Below, piece after piece: positions 54,276 through 62,917 of a stretch of DNA of 64,000 nucleotides (position 1 is its first letter; every line of letters starts with the position of its first letter). Source of the stretch: Streptomyces nitrosporeus (GTDB lineage Bacteria > Actinomycetota > Actinomycetes > Streptomycetales > Streptomycetaceae); the NCBI RefSeq assembly GCF_008704555.1, contig NZ_CP023702.1, positions 6,238,001-6,302,000 of the forward strand, read 5' to 3'. The translations under genes were made by a program, and so were the position numbers. Under the pieces are notes generated by a model. It was not told the DNA's origin and did not search any database. It saw nothing but the letters and a program-made list of their open reading frames with translations.

Positions 54276-54291
54276 CTAAGCGCTTGCTCAG
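54276..54291 (+). promoter_or_regulatory. TetR-type box (CTAAGCGCTTGCTCAG), copy 1
   Basis: A 16-bp element about 47 bp upstream of the tetR start at 54338; an identical copy lies at 55621-55636 before the MaoC gene. TAAGCGCTTGCT-like boxes are known for actinobacterial fatty-acid TetR repressors. Confidence 0.75.
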
Positions 54292-54337
54292 GGTCGGGTA
54301 TGGTATGCCTCCGACGAGGGGAAAGGGGCATGTGGCG

Positions 54338-54961
54338 ATGAGCACGGCGGAGGAGACCCGCGGCGAGGACACGCCGTGGAGCGAGGTCACGCCCGAGGCG
54401 GCCAGGCGACTGCTCGTGGCCGCCGTCGAGGCATTCGCGGAGCGCGGGTACCACGCGACCACCACCCGTGACATCGCCGGCCGGGCCGGGATGAGTCCCG
54501 CCGCGCTCTACATCCACTACAAGACCAAGGAAGAGCTGCTCCACCGGATCAGCCGGATCGGCCACGACCGCGCCCTGCGCCTCCTGGAGGCGGCGGCCGA
54601 CGGGGAGGGCAGCGCGGCCGGCCGGCTGGCCGACGCCGTACGTTCCTTCGTCCACTGGCACGCCGAGCGCCACGCCACGGCACGCGTGGTGCAGAACGAA
54701 CTCCAGGCGCTCGGCGACGAGCACCGCGCCGAGATCCTCGACCTGCGCCGCAAGAGCGACGCGATGGTGCGCCGGATCATCAACGACGGTGTGGAGGCGG
54801 GGGAGTTCGACGTCCCGGACGTCCCGGGGACCACCCTGGCCGTGCTGTCGCTCTGCATCGACGTCGCCCGCTGGTTCAACGCCCAGGGCAGCCGGACGCC
54901 CGAAGAGGTCGGCACGCTCTACGCCGGGCTCGCGCTGCGCATGGTGGGCGCCCGCGTGTGA
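54338..54961 (+). CDS. TetR family transcriptional regulator
   Basis: 207 aa from the ATG at 54338 (an in-frame GTG at 54332 is also possible; AAAGGGG lies upstream). HTH: VEAFAERGYHATTTRDIAGR and MSPAALYIHYKTKEELLHR. C-terminal domain of the fatty-acid-metabolism (TetR_C_41/KstR2-like) kind by general appearance. Likely autoregulated through 54276 and represses the MaoC hydratase through 55621. Confidence 0.9.
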   Translation: MSTAEETRGEDTPWSEVTPEAARRLLVAAVEAFAERGYHATTTRDIAGRAGMSPAALYIHYKTKEELLHRISRIGHDRALRLLEAAADGEGSAAGRLADAVRSFVHWHAERHATARVVQNELQALGDEHRAEILDLRRKSDAMVRRIINDGVEAGEFDVPDVPGTTLAVLSLCIDVARWFNAQGSRTPEEVGTLYAGLALRMVGARV

Positions 54962-55049
54962 GGCCGGCCGCCTGCGCCCGCATGTGAGGCCGGCCGCTTA
55001 CGCCCGTGTGCGAGACCGGCCGCCTGCGCCCGCGTACGAGACCGGCCGA
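54950..55049. repeat. 26-bp tandem repeat, about four copies
   Basis: Units start at 54950, 54976, 55002 and 55028 (last incomplete), each with GGCCGGCCGC or GACCGGCCGC. The first unit includes the last codons and stop of tetR, so the array probably grew from the gene end. Confidence 0.85.
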
Positions 55050-55104
55050 CGGTGCGCGCCGGGGACGGGCCCCGGCGCGCGAGGCCCGGAGGGCGGCCCG
55101 CGGC

Positions 55105-55566
55105 TCAGAAGTAGTAGCGGGACACCGACTCGGCGACGCAGGCCGGCTTGTCGCCGCCCTCACGCTCGATCGTGACGAGGGCGGTCACCTGGACCCCGCC
55201 GCCCGCCTCCTCGACGTTCTTGAGCACGGCCGTGGCGCGCACCCGTGAGCCCACCGGCACGGGGGAGGGGAAACGGACCTTGTTGGTCCCGTAGTTGATG
55301 CCCATCTTGGCGCCCTCGACCGTGAGGACCTGCGGTACCAGCACGGGCAGCAGCGACAGGGTGAGGTAGCCGTGCGCGATCGTCGTGCGGAAGGGGCCGG
55401 CCGCGGCGCGCTCGGGGTCCACGTGGATCCACTGGTGGTCGCCGGTGGCCTCGGCGAACTGGTCGATCCTCTTCTGCTCGATCTCCAGCCAGTCGCTGTG
55501 GCCGAGTTCCCGGCCCACTCCGTCCCGCAGCTCCTGGGCGGACGTGAAGATCTTCGGCTCTGCCAT
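55105..55566 (-). CDS. MaoC family dehydratase ((R)-specific enoyl-CoA hydratase type)
   Basis: 153 aa hot-dog fold. Hydratase-2 motif FAEATGDHQWIHVD with catalytic Asp and His, then PFRTTIAHGYLTLSL. Hydrates trans-2-enoyl-CoA. Its promoter carries the CTAAGCGCTTGCTCAG box 55 bp upstream. Confidence 0.93.
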   Translation of the reverse strand: MAEPKIFTSAQELRDGVGRELGHSDWLEIEQKRIDQFAEATGDHQWIHVDPERAAAGPFRTTIAHGYLTLSLLPVLVPQVLTVEGAKMGINYGTNKVRFPSPVPVGSRVRATAVLKNVEEAGGGVQVTALVTIEREGGDKPACVAESVSRYYF

Positions 55567-55620
55567 GTTCCTGCTCCCTGCCTTCCGGCGCCCCTCCTCG
55601 GGGCTCGGTCGTCGCGATGT

Positions 55621-55636
55621 CTAAGCGCTTGCTCAG
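55621..55636 (-). promoter_or_regulatory. TetR-type box (CTAAGCGCTTGCTCAG), copy 2
   Basis: Identical to 54276-54291, 55 bp upstream of the MaoC start codon and 93 bp before soxR on the other strand. Confidence 0.75.
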
Positions 55637-55728
55637 CATGGTTGGGCGGTGCGCCCCTGTCAACGACGGGCGGCCGTGAGGTGAAAACCACGGGCGGACG
55701 CGGCACGGGGAGCAGTAGGGTCCATGGA

Positions 55729-56202
55729 GTGCCACAGATCCCGCAGACGCTCAACGAACTCTCGGTCGGCCAGCTCTCCGCGCGCAGCGGGGCCGCCGTG
55801 TCCGCCCTGCACTTCTACGAGACCAAGGGCCTGATCAGCAGCCGCCGCACCAGTGGCAACCAGCGCCGCTACACCAGGGACGCACTGCGCCGGGTCGCGT
55901 TCGTCCGCGCCGCGCAGCGGGTCGGAATCCCGCTCGCCACCATCCGGGAGGCGCTGGCGGAACTGCCCGAGGAGCGCACCCCCAACCGCGACGACTGGGC
56001 GCGGCTCTCCCGGGCGTGGCGCTCGGAACTGGATGAGCGGATCAGGCAGTTGGGGCGGCTGAGGGACCACCTGACGGACTGCATCGGCTGCGGGTGCCTG
56101 TCCTTGGAGACCTGCGTGCTCTCCAACCCGGACGACGTCTCCGGCGAGACCATGGCGGGCTCCCGGCTGATGCCCGAACGCCGCCCGAAGGGCCACCGGT
56201 AG
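55729..56202 (+). CDS. soxR: Redox-sensitive MerR family activator SoxR
   Basis: 157 aa from the GTG at 55729. MerR HTH (ELSVGQLSARSGAAVSALHFYETKGL) and the [2Fe-2S] cluster motif CIGCGCLSLETC (C-x2-C-x-C-x5-C), diagnostic of SoxR. In Streptomyces SoxR senses redox-active secondary metabolites. A TAGGGT box ends 7 nt before the start codon, so the transcript may be leaderless. Confidence 0.95.
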   Translation: MPQIPQTLNELSVGQLSARSGAAVSALHFYETKGLISSRRTSGNQRRYTRDALRRVAFVRAAQRVGIPLATIREALAELPEERTPNRDDWARLSRAWRSELDERIRQLGRLRDHLTDCIGCGCLSLETCVLSNPDDVSGETMAGSRLMPERRPKGHR

Positions 56203-56208
56203 GCCGCA

Positions 56209-56248
56209 CCCGGTGCCCGGTGCCCGGTGCCCGGTGCCCGGTGCCCGG
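56209..56248. repeat. Heptanucleotide tandem repeat CCCGGTG, five copies plus part
   Basis: Perfect units at 56209, 56216, 56223, 56230 and 56237 followed by CCCGG, 6 bp after the soxR stop. Confidence 0.95.
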
Positions 56249-56360
56249 AGCACGCCGCGGAGCCCGGACGGGCCGGGCAGCCCGGCGCGCGGATCCGCGC
56301 ACGTCCGGCCCGGTGGCCGGCGGCCCGCCTCCCCGGCGGGCCGCGCCGCCCCCGCGCCGC

Positions 56361-56972
56361 TCACGCCGCCGACGCCAGCCGCTCCCCCCGGGACCGGTGG
56401 GCCCGCTCCACCGCCTCGGAGGTCAGCACCGGCCGCGGCACCAGGATCCCGCACCCCGTGCAGACCGGCCCGTACCAGGGCTCGCGGTCCAGGTCCCGCC
56501 GCCAGACGATCTCCGTCGCCGCGCACACCGGGCAGGCCGGTCCCGGCTCGCCCCCCAGGGCGGAGATCAGCCGGCCCAGCACCTCGGCGAGCGGCGCGTC
56601 CGGATGGACCGCCGGGTCGTCGCAGGGGGCGATGTCCCGGCCGCCCCAGGTCCGCCGGTGCCAGTCGTCGAACGAGCCCGGCCGGCGCAGCCCGCCGTGC
56701 TTCTCCCGCCGCCGGCGCTCGGCGAACCCCGCCTCGTACGCGAGCCAGACGGCCCGCGCCTCCTCCAGCTCCTCCAGCGCGCCGATCAGGCGCTCCGGAT
56801 CGGGCGCCCGGTCCTCGGGACCGATCCCGTGCCGGGCGCACAGATGGTCCCAGGTCGCCCGGTGCCCGTAAGGGGCGAACCGTTCCAGGCATTTGCGCAG
56901 CGAGTACCGCCGCAACGCCAGATCGCCCCGCGGGTCGCGGACCTGTCTCGCAAGACTCCGGAAACCGGCCAT
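56361..56972 (-). CDS. Uncharacterised protein with C-terminal zinc-ribbon-like Cys pairs
   Basis: 203 aa from the ATG at 56972. Highly charged (Arg/Glu), with a helical N-terminal half (GFRSLARQVRD, ALEELEEARAVWLAYEAGFAE in parts) and Cys pairs CPVC and CTGC 23 residues apart that could bind zinc. No signal peptide. Codon use is normal, so it is a real gene; function unknown. Confidence 0.7.
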   Translation of the reverse strand: MAGFRSLARQVRDPRGDLALRRYSLRKCLERFAPYGHRATWDHLCARHGIGPEDRAPDPERLIGALEELEEARAVWLAYEAGFAERRRREKHGGLRRPGSFDDWHRRTWGGRDIAPCDDPAVHPDAPLAEVLGRLISALGGEPGPACPVCAATEIVWRRDLDREPWYGPVCTGCGILVPRPVLTSEAVERAHRSRGERLASAA

Positions 56973-57254
56973 CGCACTGCCACCTCCGTCACTCGTACTC
57001 CGGCTCAAGGGATGGACGTACGACTGCCCGGTTCGGCTCCATCGAAAGGTGGAAAGCGTCCATGGAACGAGACGGCGCACGTGGGGCGGCGCACACGGAG
57101 AGGGGAACGGGGGGCGTGCGCGGAGGGCGTGCCGGTGCGCGGGGCGCCGGGCGGGCGGATGTGTGCCGATTCGGAAAAGGTGACTGATGTTCATCTTACC
57201 GAGTGGCCATACCGCCGGTAACCTCCGGCGCATCGGCCACCCGGAGGAGCACGC

Positions 57255-60092
57255 ATGCCCCCACGCACCCGCACGCTCAGAGCCGCCACAGCCGCGGCCG
57301 CCCTCGCTCTCGGTACGTCCCTGCTCGCCGCCGCACCCCAGGCCACGGCGACCCCCGCCGAGCCCGCCGCCACCGCCGCCGCCACCGACCACTGCCAGGG
57401 GCGGTGCGCCGACATCCTGCCGCCCGGCCAGAACGGCAACGCCACCCTCGTCGAGATCCTCGGCAACAAGGCGTTCGGCACCCACCCCGCCCACAGCGAC
57501 GACCAGATCGACCGCTACAACGGCCTGGTCGCCGGCCACACGGGCCTCACCGACCAGAAACTGACCGACTTCTTCAACGACGCCTCGTTCGGTGTCCCCG
57601 CGGACCAGGTCGAGTCCGTCACCAAGCCCCGCGAGGACGTCACGATCACCCGGGACAAGAAGACCGGCGTCCCCCACATCCAGGGCACCACCCGCTACGG
57701 CACCGAGTACGGCGCCGGCTACGCGGCCGGCCAGGACCGGCTCTGGCTGATGGACCTCTTCCGGCACATCGGGCGCGGGCAGCTGACCTCGTTCGCCGGC
57801 GGAGCGCTCGCCAACCAGGGCCTGGAGCAGCAGTTCTGGCCGCAGGCCCCGTACACCGAGGCCGACCTGGAAGCCCAGATCGAGCGGATCCGCACCACCG
57901 AGGGCGCCCGCGGCGAACAGGCCATGGCCGACGCGCAGGCCTACGTCGACGGGATCAACGCCTACCGCGACAAGGCCAAGAAGGGCCGCTACTTCCCCGG
58001 CGAGTACGTCCTCACGGGCAAGATCGACGCCATCACCAACGTGGGCGAGATCCAGCCGTTCAAGCTGACCGACCTCATATCGATCGCCTCCGTCGTCGGC
58101 GGGCAGTTCGGCGGGGGAGGCGGCGGCGAGGTCCAGGCCGCGCTCTCCCTGCTCGCCGCCCAGCAGAAGTACGGGCTGGAGGAGGGCACCCGGGTCTGGG
58201 AGTCCTTCCGCCAGCGCAACGACCCCGAGGCCGTCCTGACCGTCCACGACGGCACCTCCTTCCCGTACGCCACCAAGCCCGACCGGGCACGCGGCACCGC
58301 CCTGCCCGACGCCGGTTCCGTCACCGCCGAACCGCTGATCCACGACCGCACCGGCTCGGCGGGCACAAACAGGAAGGACCCCGTCGACGCCCCGGCGGAC
58401 CTGAAGCCGGCCCAGGGGATGTACGACGACGGCGTCATCCCGGAGGGCTCCCTGCCCGGCTCCGGCGACGGTGCGGCCAAGCGCGGCATGTCCAACGCCC
58501 TGCTGGTCGCCGGGAAGCACACCGCGAGCGGCAACCCCGTCGCCGTCTTCGGCCCCCAGACCGGCTACTTCGCCCCGCAGCTGATGATGCTCCAGGAGCT
58601 CCAGGGCCCGGGGATCAGCGCCCGCGGCGTCTCCTTCGCCGGGGTCGGCATGTACGTCCAGATGGGCCGCGGCCAGGACTACGCCTGGAGCGCCACCTCG
58701 GCCGCGCAGGACATCACCGACACCTACGCCGTCGAACTCTGCGAACCCGACGGCTCCGCGCCGTCCAAGAACTCCGCCCACTACCTCTACCGGGGCACCT
58801 GCACCGCGATGGAGAAGATGGAGCGCACCAACTCCTGGAAGCCCACCGTCGCGGACTCCACCGCCGAGGGCTCCTACCGGATGCAGGTGTGGCGGACCCG
58901 CTACGGCGTCCTCACCCACCGGGCCACGGTCGGCGGCAAGCCCGTCGCCTACACCTCGCTGCGCACCACCTACCGCCACGAGGCCGACTCGATCATCGGC
59001 TTCCAGATGCTCAACGACCCGGCGTACGTCACCGACGCGGCCTCCTTCCAGCAGGCGGCCTCCCACATCGACTACGCCTTCAACTGGTTCTACGCCGACT
59101 CCCGCACCACCGCGTACTACAACAGCGGCATGAACCCGGTGCGCGCCCCCGGGGTGGACGCGGCGCTGCCGGTGAAGGCCGAGAAGGCGTACGAGTGGCA
59201 GGGCTTCGACCCGGCCGCCAACACCACCGACTACACGCCGTTCGCCCAGCACCCGCACTCCAGCGGCCAGGACTACTACATCTCCTGGAACAACCGGCAG
59301 GCGAAGGACTACTCCACCGCCGCGTTCGGCTTCGGCGCGGTGCACCGCGGCGACCTGCTCGACGACCGGGTGGCCGCGCTCGTCGCCGACGGCGGGGTGA
59401 CCCGGGCGTCTTTGACCCGGGCCATGGAGGAGGCCGCCCTCACCGACCTGCGGGGCGAGCAACTGCTGCCGGAACTCCTGAAGGTCATCCGCTCCCAGCC
59501 GGTCACCGACCCGGCCCTGAACACGGTGGTGCAGCAGCTGGACTCCTGGCGGGCGGCCGGCGCCCAGCGCAAGGAGACCGCCCCGGGATCGCACACGTAT
59601 ACGCACGCGGACGCGGTCCGGATCATGGACGCGTGGTGGCCGGAGCTCGTCGAGGCGGAGTTCCGCCCCGGACTCGGTGACGACCTGTACGCGGCGCTCA
59701 CCGCGAGCCTGGCCACCGACGAGTCCCCGGCGGCCAGCCACGGGCCGAGCGGGGCGCACAGCGGCTCCGCCTTCCAGTACGGCTGGTGGGGCTTCGCCGA
59801 CAAGGACCTGCGCCAGGTGCTCGGACAGACCGTCAAGGGACCGCTGGCCAGGACGTACTGCGGCAACGGCGACCTGAGCGCCTGCCGTGACGCGCTGCTG
59901 ACCACCCTGAAGCAGGCGGCCGCCGCACCCGCCACGGAGGTCTACCCGGGCGACGACAGCTGCGAGGCCGGGGACCAGTGGTGCGGCGACGCCATCGTCC
60001 ACCGCGCCCTGGGCGGGATCGGCCACAAGACGATCCACTGGCAGAACCGCCCGACCTACCAGCAGGTCGTGGAGTTCCCCTCGCACCGGTAG
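57255..60092 (+). CDS. Secreted penicillin acylase family protein (Ntn hydrolase)
   Basis: 945 aa preproprotein with GGAGGAG 6 nt before the ATG. Signal peptide to about residue 33, alpha chain, linker (about 350-412), and beta chain starting at the nucleophile Ser413 in KRGMSNALLVAG, followed by FGPQTGYFAPQ. The residue before Ser is Met rather than the usual Gly. By family it would be autoprocessed and hydrolyse an amide such as an acyl-homoserine lactone, aculeacin-like lipopeptide or beta-lactam side chain. Substrate unknown. Confidence 0.92.
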   Translation: MPPRTRTLRAATAAAALALGTSLLAAAPQATATPAEPAATAAATDHCQGRCADILPPGQNGNATLVEILGNKAFGTHPAHSDDQIDRYNGLVAGHTGLTDQKLTDFFNDASFGVPADQVESVTKPREDVTITRDKKTGVPHIQGTTRYGTEYGAGYAAGQDRLWLMDLFRHIGRGQLTSFAGGALANQGLEQQFWPQAPYTEADLEAQIERIRTTEGARGEQAMADAQAYVDGINAYRDKAKKGRYFPGEYVLTGKIDAITNVGEIQPFKLTDLISIASVVGGQFGGGGGGEVQAALSLLAAQQKYGLEEGTRVWESFRQRNDPEAVLTVHDGTSFPYATKPDRARGTALPDAGSVTAEPLIHDRTGSAGTNRKDPVDAPADLKPAQGMYDDGVIPEGSLPGSGDGAAKRGMSNALLVAGKHTASGNPVAVFGPQTGYFAPQLMMLQELQGPGISARGVSFAGVGMYVQMGRGQDYAWSATSAAQDITDTYAVELCEPDGSAPSKNSAHYLYRGTCTAMEKMERTNSWKPTVADSTAEGSYRMQVWRTRYGVLTHRATVGGKPVAYTSLRTTYRHEADSIIGFQMLNDPAYVTDAASFQQAASHIDYAFNWFYADSRTTAYYNSGMNPVRAPGVDAALPVKAEKAYEWQGFDPAANTTDYTPFAQHPHSSGQDYYISWNNRQAKDYSTAAFGFGAVHRGDLLDDRVAALVADGGVTRASLTRAMEEAALTDLRGEQLLPELLKVIRSQPVTDPALNTVVQQLDSWRAAGAQRKETAPGSHTYTHADAVRIMDAWWPELVEAEFRPGLGDDLYAALTASLATDESPAASHGPSGAHSGSAFQYGWWGFADKDLRQVLGQTVKGPLARTYCGNGDLSACRDALLTTLKQAAAAPATEVYPGDDSCEAGDQWCGDAIVHRALGGIGHKTIHWQNRPTYQQVVEFPSHR

Positions 60093-60108
60093 CCGCCGGC
60101 GCGGCCCC

Positions 60109-60140
60109 GGCCCGGCCGCCGGATATCCGGTGGCCGGGCC
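60109..60140. terminator. Palindromic terminator after the acylase gene
   Basis: GGCCCGGCC and GGCCGGGCC arms around a self-complementary CCGGATATCCGG core, with single mismatches between them; 16 bp after the stop. Confidence 0.65.
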
Positions 60141-60167
60141 TCACGGTGCGCGGATACGGTCCGGATC

Positions 60168-60659
60168 ATGAAAGCGACCGTACGCCTCGAAGAACTCACC
60201 CCGGACAACGTGCTCGACGCCTGCCGGCTGGAAGTGGCCCCGGGCCAGGAGGGGTTCGTGGCCCCGGTCGCCCGCTCGATCGCCGAGGCGTATGTCCACC
60301 CGGACGTCGCCTGGCCCCGGCTGATCTGCGACGGGGACCGCGCGGTGGGCTTCGTGATGGCCTTCTTCGGCATCCCCTTCGCCTACGACCGGGGCGTCCC
60401 CGGGGCCCCGGCGCGCTCCGGGCTCTGGCGGCTGGCCGTCGCCGCCGGCGAACAGGGCCGGGGGTACGGCCGGTTCGCCGTCACAGCCGTGAACGACGAG
60501 ATCCGCCGGCGGGGCGGCACGCTGTCCACCGTGACCTGGCGTTCCGGGGAGGGCGGGCCGCAGGAGTTCTACCTGCGCCTGGGCTACCGGTGGCGGGGGC
60601 TGACCGAGGACGGCGAGAACCTCGGCGAGATGGACCTGGCCTCACCCGGCCCCGCCTGA
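60168..60659 (+). CDS. GNAT N-acetyltransferase
   Basis: 163 aa. LWRLAVAAGEQGRGYGRFAV contains the acetyl-CoA-binding Q/R-x-x-G-x-G/A segment, and FYLRLGYRWRG is the C-terminal GNAT strand-helix. Substrate unknown. The start has no strong ribosome site. Confidence 0.88.
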   Translation: MKATVRLEELTPDNVLDACRLEVAPGQEGFVAPVARSIAEAYVHPDVAWPRLICDGDRAVGFVMAFFGIPFAYDRGVPGAPARSGLWRLAVAAGEQGRGYGRFAVTAVNDEIRRRGGTLSTVTWRSGEGGPQEFYLRLGYRWRGLTEDGENLGEMDLASPGPA

Positions 60660-60679
60660 CCCGCCCGCCGGGACGCCCG

Positions 60680-60707
60680 GGGGCGGCCCGGACCGCCCGG
60701 CCGCCCC
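60680..60707. terminator. Hairpin between convergent genes
   Basis: 9-bp perfect stem GGGGCGGCC/GGCCGCCCC with a 10-nt loop, between the GNAT and NamZ stops. Confidence 0.55.
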
Positions 60708-60714
60708 AAACGCC

Positions 60715-61980
60715 TCACCGGTACAGCAGGTACTCCCGCCGCACCTTCCGGAACGCGGCCAGGTCCGCCTCCCAGGCGCCCACCACCTCGTCCGTGTCCG
60801 CACCCGCGTCGATCATGGTGCGGACCAGGGTGCTCCCGGTGAGCTTGTCGATCCAGTGGTCCGCGCGCCAGGCGAAGCCGCTCCAGGTCCGCTTCGCCGT
60901 CACCAGCAGCCCGATCCCCGTACGTACCGGGTCGAAGGACTCCCGGTCGTGGACGTGCAGCTGCACCCCGCCGGCCGTCCTGCCCTGGAACTTCGAGAAG
61001 GACGGCGTGAAATACGCCTCCCGGAACGTCACGCCCGGCAGCTCCAGCGCGTTCGCCGCGGCCGCCCACCGGCGGTCGATCCCCTCCGCGCCCAGCAGTT
61101 CGAACGGGCGGGTCGTGCCCCGGCCCTCCGACAGGTTGGTGCCCTCGAACAGACAGGTGCCCGGATAGACCAGCGCCGTCTGCGGCGTCGGCATGTTCGG
61201 GCTGGGCGGCACCCACGGCAGGCCGGTGGCGTCGAAGAAGTCCGAGCGCCGCCAGCCCGACATCCTCACCACCTCCAGCTCCACGGGCCGCTCGGTCAGG
61301 AACTCCCCGGCGAACAGCAGCGCCAGCTCGGCGACCGTCATCCCGTGCGCCTGGGCGATCTCCCGGCGCCCCACGAACGTCGCGAACGCCGGGTCCAGCA
61401 CCGGCCCCGAAGCGGCCCGCCCGGCCACCGGGTTCGGCCGGTCCAGCACCACGAACCGCTTCCCCGCGAGCGCCGCCGCCTCCATGCAGTCGTACAGCGT
61501 CCAGATGTACGTGTAGAAGCGGGACCCGGCGTCCTGGATGTCGAAGACGACCGTGTCCACCCCGGACGCGGTGAAGACGTCCGCCAGCGCCTGACCGCTC
61601 TTCAGATAGGTGTCGTGGACGGGCAGACCGGTCGCCGGGTCGTCGTACCGCCCCTCCGAGCCGCCGGCCTGCGCGGTGCCCCGGAAGCCGTGCTCGGGGC
61701 CGAAGACCGCGGTCAGTTCCACCCGGTCGTCGGGGTGCATCACGTCCACGATGTGCCGCACGTCCGAGGTGACGCCCGTCGGGTTGGTGACCACCCCCGC
61801 CTTCTGCCCCGCCAGCAGCCGGTACCCGTCGGCCGCCAGCCGCTCGAAGCCCGTACGCACACCGGGGCGGCCGGGGCCGCGGCCCGGGGAGGCCGCGGCG
61901 GGACCGGCCTGGGCCGCGGTGACCGCGAGCGCCCCCACCGCACCGCCGACGGCCAGCACACCACGTCTGGACAGGGTCAT
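60715..61980 (-). CDS. Exo-beta-N-acetylmuramidase NamZ-type (DUF1343), Tat-exported
   Basis: 421 aa; ATG with GGAGGTAGTG upstream. Twin-arginine signal MTLSRRGVLAVGG, then the DUF1343 domain: GVVTNPTGVTSD, FGPEHGFRGT, FDIQDAGSRFYTYIWTL, VLDRPNPV, YPGTCLFEGTNLSEGRGTT. These match NamZ, which removes terminal MurNAc from peptidoglycan fragments. Works outside the cell in wall recycling. Confidence 0.92.
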   Translation of the reverse strand: MTLSRRGVLAVGGAVGALAVTAAQAGPAAASPGRGPGRPGVRTGFERLAADGYRLLAGQKAGVVTNPTGVTSDVRHIVDVMHPDDRVELTAVFGPEHGFRGTAQAGGSEGRYDDPATGLPVHDTYLKSGQALADVFTASGVDTVVFDIQDAGSRFYTYIWTLYDCMEAAALAGKRFVVLDRPNPVAGRAASGPVLDPAFATFVGRREIAQAHGMTVAELALLFAGEFLTERPVELEVVRMSGWRRSDFFDATGLPWVPPSPNMPTPQTALVYPGTCLFEGTNLSEGRGTTRPFELLGAEGIDRRWAAAANALELPGVTFREAYFTPSFSKFQGRTAGGVQLHVHDRESFDPVRTGIGLLVTAKRTWSGFAWRADHWIDKLTGSTLVRTMIDAGADTDEVVGAWEADLAAFRKVRREYLLYR

Positions 61981-62102
61981 CCCACTACCTCCATGATCGC
62001 GCCGACTGTCATGGCCATGCACGCTAGCGCGGCCGGCGGCGGCGCGGAACGCCTCCGGCTGGGCAGGTTCCCAGTCCTGCCCCGAACCCCTTCCCCGATC
62101 AC

Positions 62103-62119
62103 ATACCGACTGGTTAGTC
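62103..62119 (+). promoter_or_regulatory. TetR-type box before the SDR-ligase operon
   Basis: ATACCGACTGGTTAGTC, partly symmetric and built like actinobacterial acyl-CoA-catabolism TetR sites, about 35 bp upstream of the SDR start. Confidence 0.4.
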
Positions 62120-62152
62120 TGCCCGCAGGACGGACAGGAGAGGCGGAGGCGC

Positions 62153-62917
62153 ATGGGTACGGTGCAGGGCGCGGGCGTAGTGGTGACCGGGGCGGGCGGC
62201 GGCATCGGCGCCGCGCTGGCCCGCAGATTCGCCGCGGAGGGTGCCCGGGTCGTCGTCAACGACCTCGACGGGGACCGCGTGAAGGCGCTCGCCGACGAGA
62301 TCGGCGGCACCGTCGTGGCCGGCGACGCCTCCGGCATCGTGGACGCGGCCCGCGAGGCCCTCGGCGGGACGGTGGACGTCTACTGCGCCAACGCCGGCCT
62401 CGCCTCCGGCGGCGACGCCTTCGCCGAGGAGGACGTCTGGGCCAGGGCCTGGGACGTCAACGTGATGGCCCACGTGCGCGCGGCCAGGGCGCTGCTGCCC
62501 GGCTGGCTGGAGCGCGGCAGCGGCCGCTTCGTCTCCACCGCCTCGGCCGCGGGCCTGCTCACCATGATCGGCGCGGCCCCGTACAGCGTCACCAAGCACG
62601 GCGCCGTCGCCTTCGCCGAATGGCTCGCGCTGACCTACCGGCACCGCGGGATCAAGGTCCACGCGATCTGCCCGCAGGGCGTACGCACGGACATGCTCAC
62701 CGCGTCCGGCTCCGCCGGCGACCTGGTGCTCGCGCCCACCGCGATCGAGCCGGAGGCCGTCGCCGACGCCCTGTTCGACGCCATGGAGCAGAACCGCTTC
62801 CTGGTCCTGCCCCACCCCGAGGTCGCCGGCTACTACCGGGCCCGGGCCGAGGACCCCGACCGGTGGATCGGCGGCATGAACCGCCTCCAGCGCGCATGGG
62901 AGGGGACCGGCGCATGA
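62153..62917 (+). CDS. SDR family oxidoreductase
   Basis: 254 aa. Cofactor motif TGAGGGIG (12-19), ANAG in place of NNAG, catalytic Ser in VSTASAAG and Tyr-x3-Lys in YSVTKHG. Stop overlaps the start of the acyl-CoA ligase (ATGA), so the pair is coupled and probably serves one acyl-CoA or alcohol breakdown pathway. Confidence 0.93.
   Translation: MGTVQGAGVVVTGAGGGIGAALARRFAAEGARVVVNDLDGDRVKALADEIGGTVVAGDASGIVDAAREALGGTVDVYCANAGLASGGDAFAEEDVWARAWDVNVMAHVRAARALLPGWLERGSGRFVSTASAAGLLTMIGAAPYSVTKHGAVAFAEWLALTYRHRGIKVHAICPQGVRTDMLTASGSAGDLVLAPTAIEPEAVADALFDAMEQNRFLVLPHPEVAGYYRARAEDPDRWIGGMNRLQRAWEGTGA

Noticed and set aside
56361..60086. 1241-codon minus-strand frame opposite the penicillin acylase gene
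   Set aside because: Val/Gly/Arg-rich antisense of a high-GC coding strand. Only its C-terminal 203 residues (from 56972) form a real gene.
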